NCBI GenBank assembly: GCA_021613535.1
Contig: CP075495.1
Span: 9,486,001-9,550,000, forward strand
Length of the DNA: 64,000 nucleotides
Origin: Adineta vaga
Taxonomy: Eukaryota; Rotifera
Reading direction: 5' to 3'
Part shown: positions 53,241 through 64,000 of the stretch, one piece after another
How the letters are laid out: the number at the start of each line of letters is the position of its first letter
Position numbering within the stretch: the first letter of the stretch is position 1
Made by a program: the position numbers and the translations under genes
The notes under the pieces: generated by a model
Told to the model about the DNA's origin: nothing
Databases searched by the model: none
What the model saw: only the letters and a program-made list of their open reading frames with translations

Positions 53241-54846
53241 ATGTCATCAGACTCTACCGTTGATCCAGGTTCAACGGATTCTGAAACACCAGTTATTCAT
53301 AGTGAAACATCTAATCATATTGTTGAAATTCCTATTCAATCAACAAAAGCATCAAATCAAAACGAATCTTCTCAGTCAGATTTTAATTCAAATTCTGATA
53401 GTGATGATGAAGATTTTCCAATTGATTTAACATTCGATTGGCTCGATGAACAAATGCGTGCTGGTGTTGATCTACGTCCATTACTTTCTCGAATAATTCC
53501 AGGTTTACCTGAAGATGTATCTCAATCTACAATGTATGAGATTCTAATGAATCTTTTCCTACCAATTCGTCAACGAAAAGCACTCGAACAATATAAAACA
53601 CTCGACGATGCAGTTCAATTGATACATACACGAAAAAATATTCTTGTTCTCACTGGTGCTGGAATATCTGTTAGTTGTGGAAGTAATAAATTAGTTTATT
53701 TGTATGAATGATTAATTCTCATATTGATTCTTTTTATTTTTAAATTTAGTTCCTGATTTTCGTTCCCGTAATGGTATTTATGCTCGGCTGCGTGAAGAAT
53801 TTCCTGAACTACCCAATCCTCAATCCATGTTTGATATTGAATATTTTACTGATGATCCTCGACCATTCTTTCGTTTTGCAAAAGAAATCTGGCCGGGACA
53901 ATATCAACCATCATTAGCTCATTATTTTATTAGTGAATTAGAACGACAAAATAAATTATTAAGAAATTATACTCAAAATATTGATTCATTAGAACATCTA
54001 TGTCCAATTACACGATTGATACAATGTCATGGTTCATTTTCAAGTGCAACATGTCGTGTATGTCATCATTCAGTAAAGAGTGATGAAATTAAAGAAGAAA
54101 TTTTACAACAACAAATTCCACATTGTCCGAAATGTCCTTTAGATCAAAGTGACGCTATACTCAAACCTGACATTGTATTTTTTGGGGAACAATTACCAGA
54201 TGATTTTCATAAAGCAATATCTCTGGATAAAAATCAATGTGATTTATTAATTGTTATGGGTTCTAGTTTGAAAGTTAAACCAGTATCACTCGTATCAGAA
54301 TTATTATCAAGTGATATACCACAAATTTTAATCAATCGTGAACGATTACCACATAAAACATTCGATATTGAATTACTAGGTAATTGTGATGTTATTATCA
54401 ATGAATTATGTCTTCGTTTAGCAAAATTAGACTCAACATTTGGACAAATTAAAAATGTTCAATCAAAATTATTGAAAGAAATTCCTTATGAAAATCTCCT
54501 AACTACACAAGAACCGGAAAGAAAAAAACAAAAACTTTTATCAGATAATGATGTTCATCATCAATCATCAGATCCGGAACCATTAAAAACTGAAATATCA
54601 TCTACATCAAAACAGATATTGTCTTCATTGAAAAATTCTTCATTATCTATTGACAATTCATCATATATATCCTGTCCACCACGACGATACATATTTCCTG
54701 GTGCGGAAATAGATTTCTCATCGGATGATGACGATGATGATACTACTGGTAGTAGTAGTAGTAGTAGCAGTGATGATGATGATGACGATGAAAACAATTA
54801 TGAAACCATCGATGAAGAAGAGTTACCGAGAAAAAATGTTGAATGA
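53241..54846 (+). CDS. SIRT1: NAD-dependent protein deacetylase SIRT1
   Basis: Two exons (53241-53682 and 53750-54846) give 512 aa. SIRT1 removes acetyl groups from histones and transcription factors, consuming NAD. The acidic, Ser-rich N-terminus precedes FDWLDEQMRAGVDLRPLLSR. The catalytic core shows GAGISVSCGIPDFRSRNGIY (split by the intron), MFDIEYFTDDPRPFFRFAKE, the NAD-binding TQNID and the catalytic His in QCHGSF. Zinc cysteines follow (CRVC...CPKC), then KPDIVFFGEQLP, MGSSLKV and INRE. The C-terminus keeps the ESA-like peptide (PPRRYIFPGAEIDFSSDDD), which in vertebrates folds back on the core and raises activity. It ends in an Asp/Ser repeat tract. It is shorter than human SIRT1 (747 aa) because both tails are reduced. 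The ORF upstream of 53241 has no domain, so the ATG at 53241 is chosen. Confidence 0.95.
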
Positions 54847-55129
54847 TTCTGTAGTTTATTTTTTAGTTTTCATTGTTTTCTTTTCGTTTATTTATTTATA
54901 TAATGTCAGAAAAAGAAAAGAACCACAAAAAAAGGATTAGAAACTTTTCAAGATATAGAATGCATATATAAATATGTGCATATGACGAACACTACAATAG
55001 TTAAGACAATAAAGAAAGCATTCTCTGTTTAGTTACACACACACATACATAAATGAATAGATATATATAGTACACTATTGCAAAAATGCATCATTAAGAA
55101 GAAAAGAAAAAGTTCATTCGTTAATACAT
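54847..55129. other. Convergent 3' region of SIRT1 and SERINC
   Basis: Just under 300 bp between the SIRT1 stop and the SERINC stop. AT-rich, with a CA run at 55036-55048; holds both 3' UTRs. Confidence 0.6.
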
Positions 55130-56995
55130 TCACGAGAAATCTCTATTACGACAAATACATGGTGCAATAACAGACCACATATAAAGTACTAAACATGTCC
55201 ATGATGAACTTATTTTAACCCAAACAGCTGCGTCACTTTGTTGAAAATTATAAACATCATTCGTTGGTTTAAGCCAACTAGAAAAAGAAAACAATGATAA
55301 ATAGTGTTCATTCGAAATGAAATAAACCAATTTACTTTGTTAATGTCATCATTACATAGAATGAAGCAAGGAAAAACATAAAATGAAATAATGAATAATT
55401 ATATGCCACCGATTGTTCTTCATCATCATAACTTTTACCACCTTCTATTGAAATGAAAAGAAATTTATTACAAACTTTTCTTTTTTTTGTTTTGTTTCTT
55501 CTTACCAGTATCAGGAACTGGTGATCCTGTTTCTTCATTTCCCGATATGCCTAATAATTTTCCACCTGATGATTTAGTCGAACTTGTTAATCTAAAAAGA
55601 GAAATTTTTTCCTTTTTCCAAACAAAAATCATACATTGAAATTCTTACGCTGAATAAATAATCAATCCAAAGAATATAGCCAATGCTACAATAGATGAAA
55701 CACCAACTGAACCATTTGCAGTTGCTTCAACTACAGTTGAATTTTGATTTTTTATTAATCCATACCATGATGGATTACAAGTTGGATCTAAATCAATCAT
55801 GTCTTTGTTCTATTGAGATGTTCTTTGAATTGAATTCTTACCTGGTTTTTCACTTGTAATCGCTGACCATGTTAAAAAGATAACATATAATGTAACAAAT
55901 GATGATTGTAATAAGCCTGATGTTGAATGATAATTTTGAACGACCGGTAAAACCGAGACAACAGAAACAATAATACATAAGATCAAATTGATTGTAATAA
56001 AGAATATATTCAAGCTACAAGATGTTTTCGATGCATAAAAGATGTATAGAAGAATAATTGCAACAATTGATAGAATGTAAAATGTAACTGTAAAAAATAT
56101 TAAACCACAGTAATGTTTTTTACTACCATCTTCACCTTTCGCTACCCAACTTTCATTCCAACTAAGAATATGAATAAAAATGTATTAAAAATAAGAGCTT
56201 TTCATTTTTTCTAAACTAGACAAACCTATGAGCAAAATCAATAATAAGAATTAATTGAATTAATATAAATAGAAATCCACAAATAGTTCCAATAACCATC
56301 AAAGCTAGAAGAAAAAGATCAACAATTTTCCAAAAGCTAAATTTTCTTTTTTTATCGATTTACCTGGGGCAAATCCTTGATTTGGAATGAAAAATGCTCC
56401 AATACAAATGCCAATAATCATTAAAAGTTTCCAGAACCAAAATCTAAGATTAATTAGAAAAAGAGGTGTCAAATTGAAATAAAATCAGTTTTTAATTTAC
56501 CCATTTTGTATTGCACTTCGAGGATCTTTTGATCGTTTAACACATAACATTAAAAGCATCATGAAGAAGAAAAAGCATGCTAATGAAAATTGAATTCGAT
56601 AAACACTTAAATAACCAACGATATTGTCACATGCTATTTGTCCTTCAAATATTTCCGCGCCACCAACAGTTCCACCTTTACAAAGTGCTGGAATCTAATT
56701 GATAGAATAAGATTTTTCTAAATCGTTAATCTTTTATTTTCTCTTTACTTTTGCAAGTGTATGTGCTAAGCCAGGAATAAGGAAAATCCATGAAACAATC
56801 ATTCCAACAAGTAAAAGTATGCCATAGGCTAAACGTGTCACTAATGAATTTCGTGTTGATGGACAACAAGCACAGCAAAGACTACATGCTGCTGAACCAC
56901 AACAACAACCAAGCTATGGAAAAAGAAGAAGACAATAATTCGTTGTTTATCTTTTGTTAATAGTTATAACTTACTGCGCCAAGTGCACAACCCAT
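55130..56995 (-). CDS. Serine incorporator (SERINC/TDE1 family)
   Basis: About nine short exons from ATG 56995 to the stop at 55130. SERINC proteins are multi-pass membrane proteins of ER, Golgi and plasma membrane, linked to serine-derived lipid supply and phospholipid scrambling. The start is diagnostic: [20 protein letters not shown], then [20 protein letters not shown], spliced at a phase-0 intron. Further blocks match the family: [40 protein letters not shown] and [19 protein letters not shown], then FIPNQGFAP. The C-terminus is [20 protein letters not shown] then ICRNRDFS, containing the conserved SW...YMW...AP motif. A strong YAG acceptor (ctttacacttcag) lies 17 nt before the ATG. The number of paralogues and the human equivalent (SERINC1-5) cannot be decided here. 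Confidence 0.92.
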
Positions 56996-58572
56996 CTTTG
57001 TTTAATTCGAATCTGAAGTGTAAAGTAACAACGTATTAAAATAACGTTAGAAAAGAAAAGAAAAGAAAAGAAAAGAGCAAAATTCCTATGTCAATGAATG
57101 TAATGATGATTATTTATTTCAAACGAATAGAGAGAATTTCAGCCATTCAACCTCGATGATTTATTTAGCATTTGATGTGCATACATGTTTGTTTGTGTTT
57201 ATAGATAGATTGAGTTTGTTTTGTTTCATTTTCAATGAATCATTTTTGACGTCATTAGAACATGACATCAGAGGGCGCTGATAACCAGTTCGATTCAGTG
57301 AAGTGAATGACGCATCTCTTTATGACCCGGTAGATAGAAAGAAGATTTTTTCTATTAAAAATGAGAAATGTGTTTCTCATCTTCTATATATGTGTATGTG
57401 GAACTTCTATTTCTTCTTATTATCTTTTACTCACGAAAGAAAAACCAAGAGATTAGTCACACTATAAGGTTTTCTCGTTTTCTCCTATGTAATTCAATCT
57501 AGATGCGTTGTCTTGAAATTTGAGCTAGGAAAATAATACATACACTACAATTTTATGTGAAGATAGTTTATAACAAAAAGGAAACTAATTACATTCTATA
57601 TTAAGGCTTCCAAAATGATTATATCACACAAGTTATTTCAAAGTTAATCGATTAATAAAAGATGAAAGAAAAAAAGAACAAAAATATTTGGAATATGAGT
57701 CATAGATTATATTTAAAAATCGAAAAAGCGCATAAATTTCACATAGTTTTATGGGAGAACGTCGGAGTATGCATCGATTAGCTGCATACCTGTTTTCATA
57801 TATAAGAAAAATAATAATATTTAACTTATATTCATGATATTCGTATAAATTTTCATCCTTATTAACGGAATGAAATATTCGCTGTTTCGTGATGAAACGA
57901 ATAGTTTTGTTAAAAAGACTTCAACTTTGTATGTATGCATTAATTATTATTGTGACGATAGATTCTAAAACATATCTCTGACTAGTGTTATTCTTTACTT
58001 AAAAATTGTCTGAAATAAAGAAAACTATAAAAGATAATGATTACTTTCTTATTCTGCTAGACAATTGAGAACCATGCTTAAGAGATAGCGTAGATGTGAG
58101 TTCTTCTTCTATGAAAACAATTCTGAAGAGGTCAATGATCTCATATTAAACAAAAAAGAAACAATCCCTAAGATTAAATGCATCCACACCCTTATCTAAC
58201 TATGTTGTTATTCATACAGTTTTACTTTTTTTCGTAACGAATTTCATTACAATACAAAAACATTCATTATTGTTTTGAATACAAAACAATTTGAAACAGA
58301 ATTCAACCTTGTTCACTTCAATTAAAGATGATCCTTGAAAAGAAATAGATAATGAATGATAATTACTGATAGTCATCACATAAGAAGGAGATGCAAGTCA
58401 AATGAAATTATTAATTTAAGTGCTACACTTCAGCACTCTCTATAGAAATCCATAATTCTTGCAGTGATTAATCTACTTTTCAAAAGACAAAAAGAAAAAT
58501 CTTTCGTTCTATTGTACATAAATTTTTTTCTTTCCATTTATTAAAAAGTTTAGAACGAAAGTCCTTCCAAAT
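56996..58572. other. Intergenic region, no gene recognised
   Basis: About 1.6 kb between SERINC (start side) and the minus-strand membrane glycoprotein (3' side). It contains an (AAAAG)n run at about 57052-57078 and a short less AT-rich patch near 57245-57330 (GAGGGCGCTG). No exon or RNA gene was recognised. Confidence 0.6.
57052..57078. repeat. (AAAAG)n pentanucleotide microsatellite
   Basis: About five near-perfect units of AAAAG just upstream of the SERINC 5' end. Confidence 0.9.
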
Positions 58573-60706
58573 TTATATTAATGTTTTATTTCTATCTGGA
58601 ATTACTTCTTCCATGGTAATCGTGCTTTGATCTTCTTCTGTTTGATTATTCCTAATACGAAAACTAATATTTCGAAAATTAAGACCACCAGTAACAGACA
58701 TATTTGTTTTTCTTTTAATCATATATACGACAAGAAAAACAATGAATAATCCAACTAAAATTCCGATAATCATACCACCAAGAACGGCACCTGCTTGTGC
58801 TCCATCAGAATATTCAATTTTTTCATGAATTTCATCGACATATTCTGTTATCGTTTGATTAACATGTACAGTTGTATTACTGAAATAATCGATTTGATTT
58901 GCACTTGCATTTGGATTAAAAACATAGAAATATTGAACATCTTCTAATGAATTTGGTACAGCTTCAATTGCAAGACCTTCTTCAGTTGTTAGTCGAAATG
59001 TGCCAGTGTTAATTGCTTGTTCAAGTTTCATTTGAGCATCCAATATTTCAATTTCAGAAGATGGATCAACAAATGGTGTTCGATCAAGAAGAGTAAATAT
59101 ACAATAGAGTGTATCATTATGACCTGCTTGTTTAAAATGATGATCAAGTTCAAGTTGAGATATACGTGAATATTTCACTGATGTAATATTTCCTATTTGT
59201 TCACGAAGATGTTTTGTTAAACGTCGTCTATGTAACAAAATTACTAGAATAGGTAAAACAAAATTTCATGCAAGTATATACTTACCGATGAATTATACCA
59301 TTTTCAAGGCCATCAGATGTTGGTTGACCAATTATTTTAAGTTGAAATGCTAAATGTTTATACCATAATTGATTTGATCGATAACATAGATTAATATCAA
59401 ATTCATTGAAATAAACATTTCTATCATAATTATAAAATTCATAACGAACATTCGCTGGTGGTCCACCAGTTTTTCGATATAGATTTAAATTTAAATAAAC
59501 TGGATAATCGTAGGGAGTATTAGCATCATCAATATTTGGTTTTGACCATCCCCATTCTAAAGTTGTTTTCAACCAATCTTCTTGTAGATCAAGTGGGAAA
59601 AGTGGTAATTGTCCAACAAAAATTGAGCATATCATTGATCCACGACATGTACGAGAGCCGGTCGATTGAAATATTCGATGCGGTGGATTTGTAAGAAGTA
59701 AATTTTGATATTTAATTAATGTTTCTATAGGATTATGTAAAATTGATGTCATTAAAACAATCTCGACAGAATCATTGATTATACATGAACCTGTTCGACG
59801 ATCAATTTTATATGAACGTGATGAACCTTCAGTATAATCGAGTATAATTGTAACTGGATTTTGAGTATTATCAAATGGTGTATAATCATAACGAATAAAT
59901 TTGCTTTCATTCGATGAATAATAACGAAGATGTACGGTATGCCAAAGATGTTGTGATGTACTCGAAGCATCAATACGAACACTAAATTTCTCCGGAAAAT
60001 TGATTCCAATATCCTGTAAACTTAAAAGATCATCGGCTGGAATTAATTTTTCACAGAAAATTCCACTCGGAAGAACAAAAGCCGTACTAGTAAGCATTGT
60101 TTTATAGCTGAAAATATTCATAACTTGTAAAATTGCTCCATCTGATTTTCGTTTGAGAATACTTTGAATAGGAATAGTATATTTTTCTGGATTCCATGGC
60201 ATAATATAATTGGGCTTGGCAAATGACCAAATCATATCGGATTCATTCGACATCGGCAAGATCCATTGATTAACAACGATAAAACCACGTAGAATTGCTT
60301 CACCCAAATAAGTAGCATTCGATGGAAAACCTAAAAAGTCATCTAATGGACGAATATGACTTGTTCCATTATTCGGATTTGTTAAAGCTGAAAGTCCATC
60401 AAGTGGATTATCTATATCGATTGGATAAACATTACAAATTTTCAAATCATCTCTTGGATAAGTTGATTTCTGACGTATTGTATAATTATAATACGTAAAT
60501 GTACGATCATCGATTGTAACTAATCGATTATTATCGTAATCATATCGAATTTCACTTGATATACGTTGATATTGACCAAGAGTAATAATATTTTCAATAA
60601 AAAAATGTGCTTGTCGAGGAAAATTTGGATAAGTTACAGTATCATTTCCATGTACTAAGTTTATCAGTAGAAAAAATGCAACAACATACAAATACAAAAT
60701 ACCCAT
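58573..60706 (-). CDS. Type I membrane glycoprotein, LolA-like ectodomain (paralogue A)
   Basis: Two exons (60706-59286 and 59227-58573) give 691 aa. The start at 60706 begins a signal peptide (MGILYLYVVAFFLLINLVHG); an in-frame ATG at 60757 is possible but would put 17 residues before it. The ectodomain begins FPRQAHFFIENIITLGQYQR, RYDYDNNRLVTIDDRTFTYYN, DLKICNVYPID, a pattern like metazoan LolA-like domain proteins in which a beta-sheet half-barrel binds lipid in bacterial relatives. That family call is tentative. N-glycosylation sites are frequent. Near the C-terminus lie GAVLGGMIIGILVGLFIVFLV (membrane segment), basic stop-transfer residues and a cytosolic tail of about 50 residues ending NKTLI. 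It is related to the divergent plus-strand gene along most of its length (CRGSMICSIFVGQLPLFPLD against CGRQHVQCHRWIGQQDLGVY; YCIFTLLD against VTFTLLD). Function unknown. Confidence 0.85.
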
Positions 60707-60791
60707 CAGAAGTGACAAAGTAAATGAATTTGTCTCGTAACTTCTTATCACACACATCGTTATTTTGTTATCATTATATTCAACACTCGAA
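60707..60791. promoter_or_regulatory. 85-bp divergent spacer between paralogue start codons
   Basis: The two related membrane-protein genes are transcribed away from each other and their likely start codons are 85 bp apart, so they must share a bidirectional promoter or have promoters overlapping each other's 5' ends. The spacer is ordinary AT-rich sequence without a recognised element. If the upstream ATG of paralogue A (60757) is used, the spacer is only 34 bp. Confidence 0.5.
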
Positions 60792-62789
60792 ATGTTTCGT
60801 AACCTAATAGTGTTTACTATCTGGTTGCTTGTGAGCAAATTTTCATGCCAATTAATTGATTCTAATATTTGTCCAAATGGTTTAACTACTTCTCCATCGG
60901 ATTCACAATGGCCAAGTATTCTACCGAATCGTTTTGAAATTACTACAGAATTAACAACAGATGTGGAAACAATTGAAATAACTCAATTATTTCTAGGTCC
61001 TTATAGAGATGTTGTCTATTTTCACGATTATCAAACAAATTTTACGACATATTATGATTTTGAAACAAATGAAATATTAATGATTAATGATGATTTGAAA
61101 TGTGATCGATTACCAATTGAATCGAATGGATATCTACCATATGTTAGTAGTCATATCGTTAAACCATCTGTTCTATTCGGTTTCGATGGTCGAAATAATT
61201 ATAATAATGCATTTTATACACGATATCTTGGTACAGAAACTATTCGAGATGGTATTCGAACAAAAAAATTTCAATCATGTTTTTATATCAATCAAGAAAA
61301 TGTAACTATCAATGCAACTTATTATATCGCTGACTTATCACCTGATCAATCCATGTCCAATAGGAAATCCGAATTTGTTCAAATTGATGTTCGTTCAAAT
61401 AATTATCCATATACATACAATATTATTCGTTACGTACCTAATCCATTATTAACAATCACCACACCGTCTGGTGTCTATTGTCCTAATCGAACAAATACAA
61501 AAACGTTTCCACAAAATTTACCATCACATTTATCTTTACATGCTGAAACATATACACTTAGAAATAATAATACACCAGCGAGAATTGAATCAACCAATAG
61601 ATTGATCGATGAAACATTACAATTTGAACGAATTGATTATACAATGAATAAAATTCTAATAATATCTCCACCTAGTGGATTATTAGTTGATTATTCATCT
61701 AATTTAAACTATGTATATACACGTGACAGTCAACAATGCATGGTTATGAATGTATCTGCTCATACGATGGGAACAACAAATGAAATTCTATTTAATTTTG
61801 GTGATAAGAACAATACAATTCACTTTCAATATACTGGTTTAACAAGTTGTGGTCGTCAACATGTTCAATGTCATCGATGGATTGGTCAACAAGATTTAGG
61901 TGTATATATGAAACAATACGAATGGTATTGGAGTGCAAAATATAATGATATTGATCTACAAGAATTAATTCCAATAAAAGTTCATCTAACATCAATATCT
62001 GAAATAGGAGTGCCTAAAGTAATCAAACAAGAAACTAGTACTTGTCTATTTTTAGTAGAATTCGTTATGCTATTCTGTTTTCTTTTCTATTTCAAAGGTA
62101 TATTCAATTATAATATTCGACCAAATTCAATGAAATCAATCGATACACTACTCGGTGAATGTTATCGAGCGTTAGGTCCAAGTCATCAATTTAATTATGC
62201 TATACTTCGATTGATATTAAATAATGATGCAAAATATCCAGTTTATCAACATTTACTATCATTAGAAAATCGCTTACATATTCAACTAGCGAATGATCTT
62301 CAAATTCGTCATATACGTCTCTCATCTTTTGTTATTGATATTACACGTGATACAATGGATCAACAAGACAAAGATGTATATGTTACATTTACCCTTCTTG
62401 ATAATCCACCGGTATCAAAAGAATTATTGAAAGAACCCTCATCATTAGAATTAATACGAAGATTAGCTCAACAAATCAATGCTGGAAAATTTCATGTACG
62501 AGATAATGATGGAGGTTATGATTTACAAGCTCGACCCAATAGTCTTCAAACATTAGCACTTTATTTATTGCCATCAGAAAATCATACAAATTATTTCAAT
62601 GAAACAACATTCGTTTATCATAATATAACGAAAACAGTTTATAGACAACGCCAGAAAATAGTTCATAGACGTACGGGTCCTTTGATCGCTGCTTTATGGA
62701 TGGGTTTTGCATTATTAGGAATGATTGTTACATTAGCTATAAGTTCGTTTATTGCAATAAGAAAATGGACACCAACGATAAATAATTAA
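60792..62789 (+). CDS. Type I membrane glycoprotein, LolA-like ectodomain (paralogue B)
   Basis: Start ATG 60792 opens a signal peptide (MFRNLIVFTIWLLVSKFSC). The frame is open to 62789, but a 60-nt intron (62038-62097, gtactt...ttcaaag) is in frame. It codes an out-of-place hydrophobic run (LFLVEFVMLFCFLFYF); removing it gives 645 aa and improves alignment to paralogue A (FYNYD against IFNYN). The ectodomain has the same opening pattern as paralogue A (PNRFEITTELTTDVETIEITQ, YYDFETNEILMINDDLKCDR) and several N-glycosylation sites. A membrane segment (LIAALWMGFALLGMIVTLAIS) lies almost at the C-terminus, with a tail of only about 15 residues, against about 50 in paralogue A. LolA-like domain assignment is tentative and the function is unknown. 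The gene converges with the GPCR gene. Confidence 0.85.
   Translation: MFRNLIVFTIWLLVSKFSCQLIDSNICPNGLTTSPSDSQWPSILPNRFEITTELTTDVETIEITQLFLGPYRDVVYFHDYQTNFTTYYDFETNEILMINDDLKCDRLPIESNGYLPYVSSHIVKPSVLFGFDGRNNYNNAFYTRYLGTETIRDGIRTKKFQSCFYINQENVTINATYYIADLSPDQSMSNRKSEFVQIDVRSNNYPYTYNIIRYVPNPLLTITTPSGVYCPNRTNTKTFPQNLPSHLSLHAETYTLRNNNTPARIESTNRLIDETLQFERIDYTMNKILIISPPSGLLVDYSSNLNYVYTRDSQQCMVMNVSAHTMGTTNEILFNFGDKNNTIHFQYTGLTSCGRQHVQCHRWIGQQDLGVYMKQYEWYWSAKYNDIDLQELIPIKVHLTSISEIGVPKVIKQETSTCLFLVEFVMLFCFLFYFKGIFNYNIRPNSMKSIDTLLGECYRALGPSHQFNYAILRLILNNDAKYPVYQHLLSLENRLHIQLANDLQIRHIRLSSFVIDITRDTMDQQDKDVYVTFTLLDNPPVSKELLKEPSSLELIRRLAQQINAGKFHVRDNDGGYDLQARPNSLQTLALYLLPSENHTNYFNETTFVYHNITKTVYRQRQKIVHRRTGPLIAALWMGFALLGMIVTLAISSFIAIRKWTPTINN
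62038..62097 (+). other. Frame-preserving 60-nt intron hidden in paralogue B
   Basis: Starts gtacttg, contains a long pyrimidine tract and ends tttcaaag. Length is a multiple of three, so the frame stays open if it is retained. Splicing joins codon A|GT to restore AGT. Confidence 0.65.
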
Positions 62790-63041
62790 AGAAAATCAAT
62801 GATGCATTACTAATCCAGGAATGACATTTTCAGTCGTTTTCTTTTTTCTTTTTTGATGTGTACCAATTTATTTTGTAGATGTAAAAATTCATGAGATCAT
62901 GTCAAGTTGAATAATTTTCGAAATCATTTTTATATGAAGAAACTTCGTAATGCGTATAATGAAAACCAAGAATTTCACTTCAAACAATTATATTTTTCAG
63001 CTTCAGACATATATCTACGTGAATATCACCAGTGCGTGTGG

Positions 63042-64000
63042 CTAGTGTTGTTCGATTATCTTCAATGAATGATCTACTACCATAGGTCTAATACGTCTTT
63101 GTTCACGTAGTAATTTACTTTTTAACATTTCCCAATTTTTCTTCCAAGCATGAAAAAAACGTACATCTAATCCCGCAATAATCATCGGATCAAGTACAAT
63201 TTCAACAAAGTTTAATAGTTGACATATTGATACTATTTTTCCATTCTTATTCTGCAATTGATAGACAATGATATTCGGGGACCAAAGTAACATCCATATC
63301 GTATAAAATACAAGAAATTGAATGACTAATGAGCGATGATATTTCTCACGAGCAGATACATGATGTCGTCCTTGACGTAAATGTGATACTAAATGAATAT
63401 GACGAACACTTGCATAGATGACAATAACATTGCAACTAAGAGGGAAAACAAAAGCAATCAGAACATTGAACACCTGTACATAAATATGCGTATAACGTAA
63501 GTCACAAATTTCACCTCCATGTGCATCTAGTTTTGCCCAACCAACTGAAATTTGAATGATCAACAGAATCAGTGGAATGAAATATATACCAAAATGAGCT
63601 GCAACTAATAATCGTACATGAGTGACACAGACATTTCTATTTCGTGCAATTTGTGCATATCGACAGATATTAAGTGCAAGTAAAATATACACTCCGAGAA
63701 TATTCAGATAATTGTCGAATATTGCTTCAAAATAAGAAATAAATAAATACCATGATTGATTGGGTTGACAATCCGTCGATGTTGTGTGTACAATAAAGAG
63801 AAAGAAAAATCGCACGAGAAGAAAAATGTCTGTAATAAGATAGGCATAGATCCATTGCATTGTTTTTTGTCGAAGTGCTGAACAACAAATAATTTGTAGC
63901 CAAAACATGGCATGAGTGAAAGAAGCAATGATGCAAACATAAAGTATTGGTCGTTGACTATCGATTGTAGATTGACCCCAAGAAAGAGGTGATCGACATT
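63042..64000 (-). CDS. Rhodopsin-like GPCR, divergent (5' part outside window)
   Basis: The frame is open from the right window edge (reading CRSPLSWGQSTIDSQRPILY) to the stop at 63042, so the gene starts beyond 64000 or in an upstream exon. Seven hydrophobic helices can be counted: ILYVCIIASFTHAMFWLQII, WIYAYLITDIFLLVRFFFLF, LNILGVYILLALNICRY, LLVAAHFGIYFIPLILLIIQ, VFNVLIAFVFPLSCNVIVIY, LVIQFLVFYTIWMLLWSPNI, and LLNFVEIVLDPMIIAGLDV. The disulfide pair is likely Cys in CQPNQSW and GEICDLR. The E/DRY motif is ICRY, the helix 6 proline is in WSP, and NPxxY is replaced by DPMII. It is thus a diverged class A receptor, probably of a lineage-expanded group; ligand unknown. The C-terminal tail is short and basic. 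Confidence 0.85.
   Translation of the reverse strand, partial: CRSPLSWGQSTIDSQRPILYVCIIASFTHAMFWLQIICCSALRQKTMQWIYAYLITDIFLLVRFFFLFIVHTTSTDCQPNQSWYLFISYFEAIFDNYLNILGVYILLALNICRYAQIARNRNVCVTHVRLLVAAHFGIYFIPLILLIIQISVGWAKLDAHGGEICDLRYTHIYVQVFNVLIAFVFPLSCNVIVIYASVRHIHLVSHLRQGRHHVSAREKYHRSLVIQFLVFYTIWMLLWSPNIIVYQLQNKNGKIVSICQLLNFVEIVLDPMIIAGLDVRFFHAWKKNWEMLKSKLLREQRRIRPMVVDHSLKIIEQH

Overview
The window is a piece of a compact, AT-rich metazoan nuclear genome. Genes carry many short introns (mostly 45-70 nt, GT-AG), are packed on both strands, and match animal proteins closely (F-spondin, STK11/LKB1, SIRT1, NUP98, cystinosin, IFT139). Most genes have a 3' splice-acceptor-like YAG within 1-60 nt upstream of the start codon, as expected for spliced-leader trans-splicing. 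Together with a SUKH-family gene and a divergent rhodopsin-like GPCR this suggests a bdelloid rotifer (Adineta/Rotaria type). That assignment is inference; no rRNA or mitochondrial marker is present.

Layout. 1-5910 (-): a secreted F-spondin-like protein with a duplicated spondin_N/TSR/Kunitz module, running off the left edge. 7538-8381 (-): a protein with six AT-hooks. 9595-10788 (-): a His/Gln-rich ankyrin protein. 10789-17118: a 6.3-kb gene-poor stretch. 17119-18685 (-): CNOT2, opposite cystinosin (19601-20839, +). 21457-22058 (+): SUKH/Knr4-like. 22800-24765 (-): LKB1-like kinase. 25869-27202 (+): a Gly/Ala/Tyr-rich protein of no recognised family. 27634-29934 (-): PRPF18. 31355-35013 (+): CIP4/TOCA-like F-BAR/HR1/SH3 protein. 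35794-38688 (+): NUP98 without NUP96. 40369-42891 (+): PP2A B56 subunit. 43535-44390 (-): fibronectin-III protein with an apparent frameshift. 45917-46779 (+): Rac-like GTPase. 46889-52927 (-): IFT139/TTC21B, head-to-head with SIRT1 (53241-54846, +). 55130-56995 (-): SERINC. 58573-60706 (-) and 60792-62789 (+): a divergent pair of related type I membrane glycoproteins whose start codons are 85 bp apart. 63042-64000 (-): partial GPCR.

The genes are mostly unrelated housekeeping, signalling and surface functions; there is no operon-like pathway. Two linked themes are visible: actin/membrane remodelling (Rac and a CIP4/TOCA protein, although TOCA proteins classically bind Cdc42) and nuclear gene expression (CNOT2, PRPF18, NUP98, SIRT1, AT-hook protein). 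The most unusual items are the NUP98 that ends exactly at the autoproteolysis dipeptide, the duplicated F-spondin, the divergent paralogue pair, the 9-nt and 13-nt microexons, and the unclassified low-complexity protein with locally raised GC. No CRISPR, insertion sequence, rRNA or tRNA was recognised.
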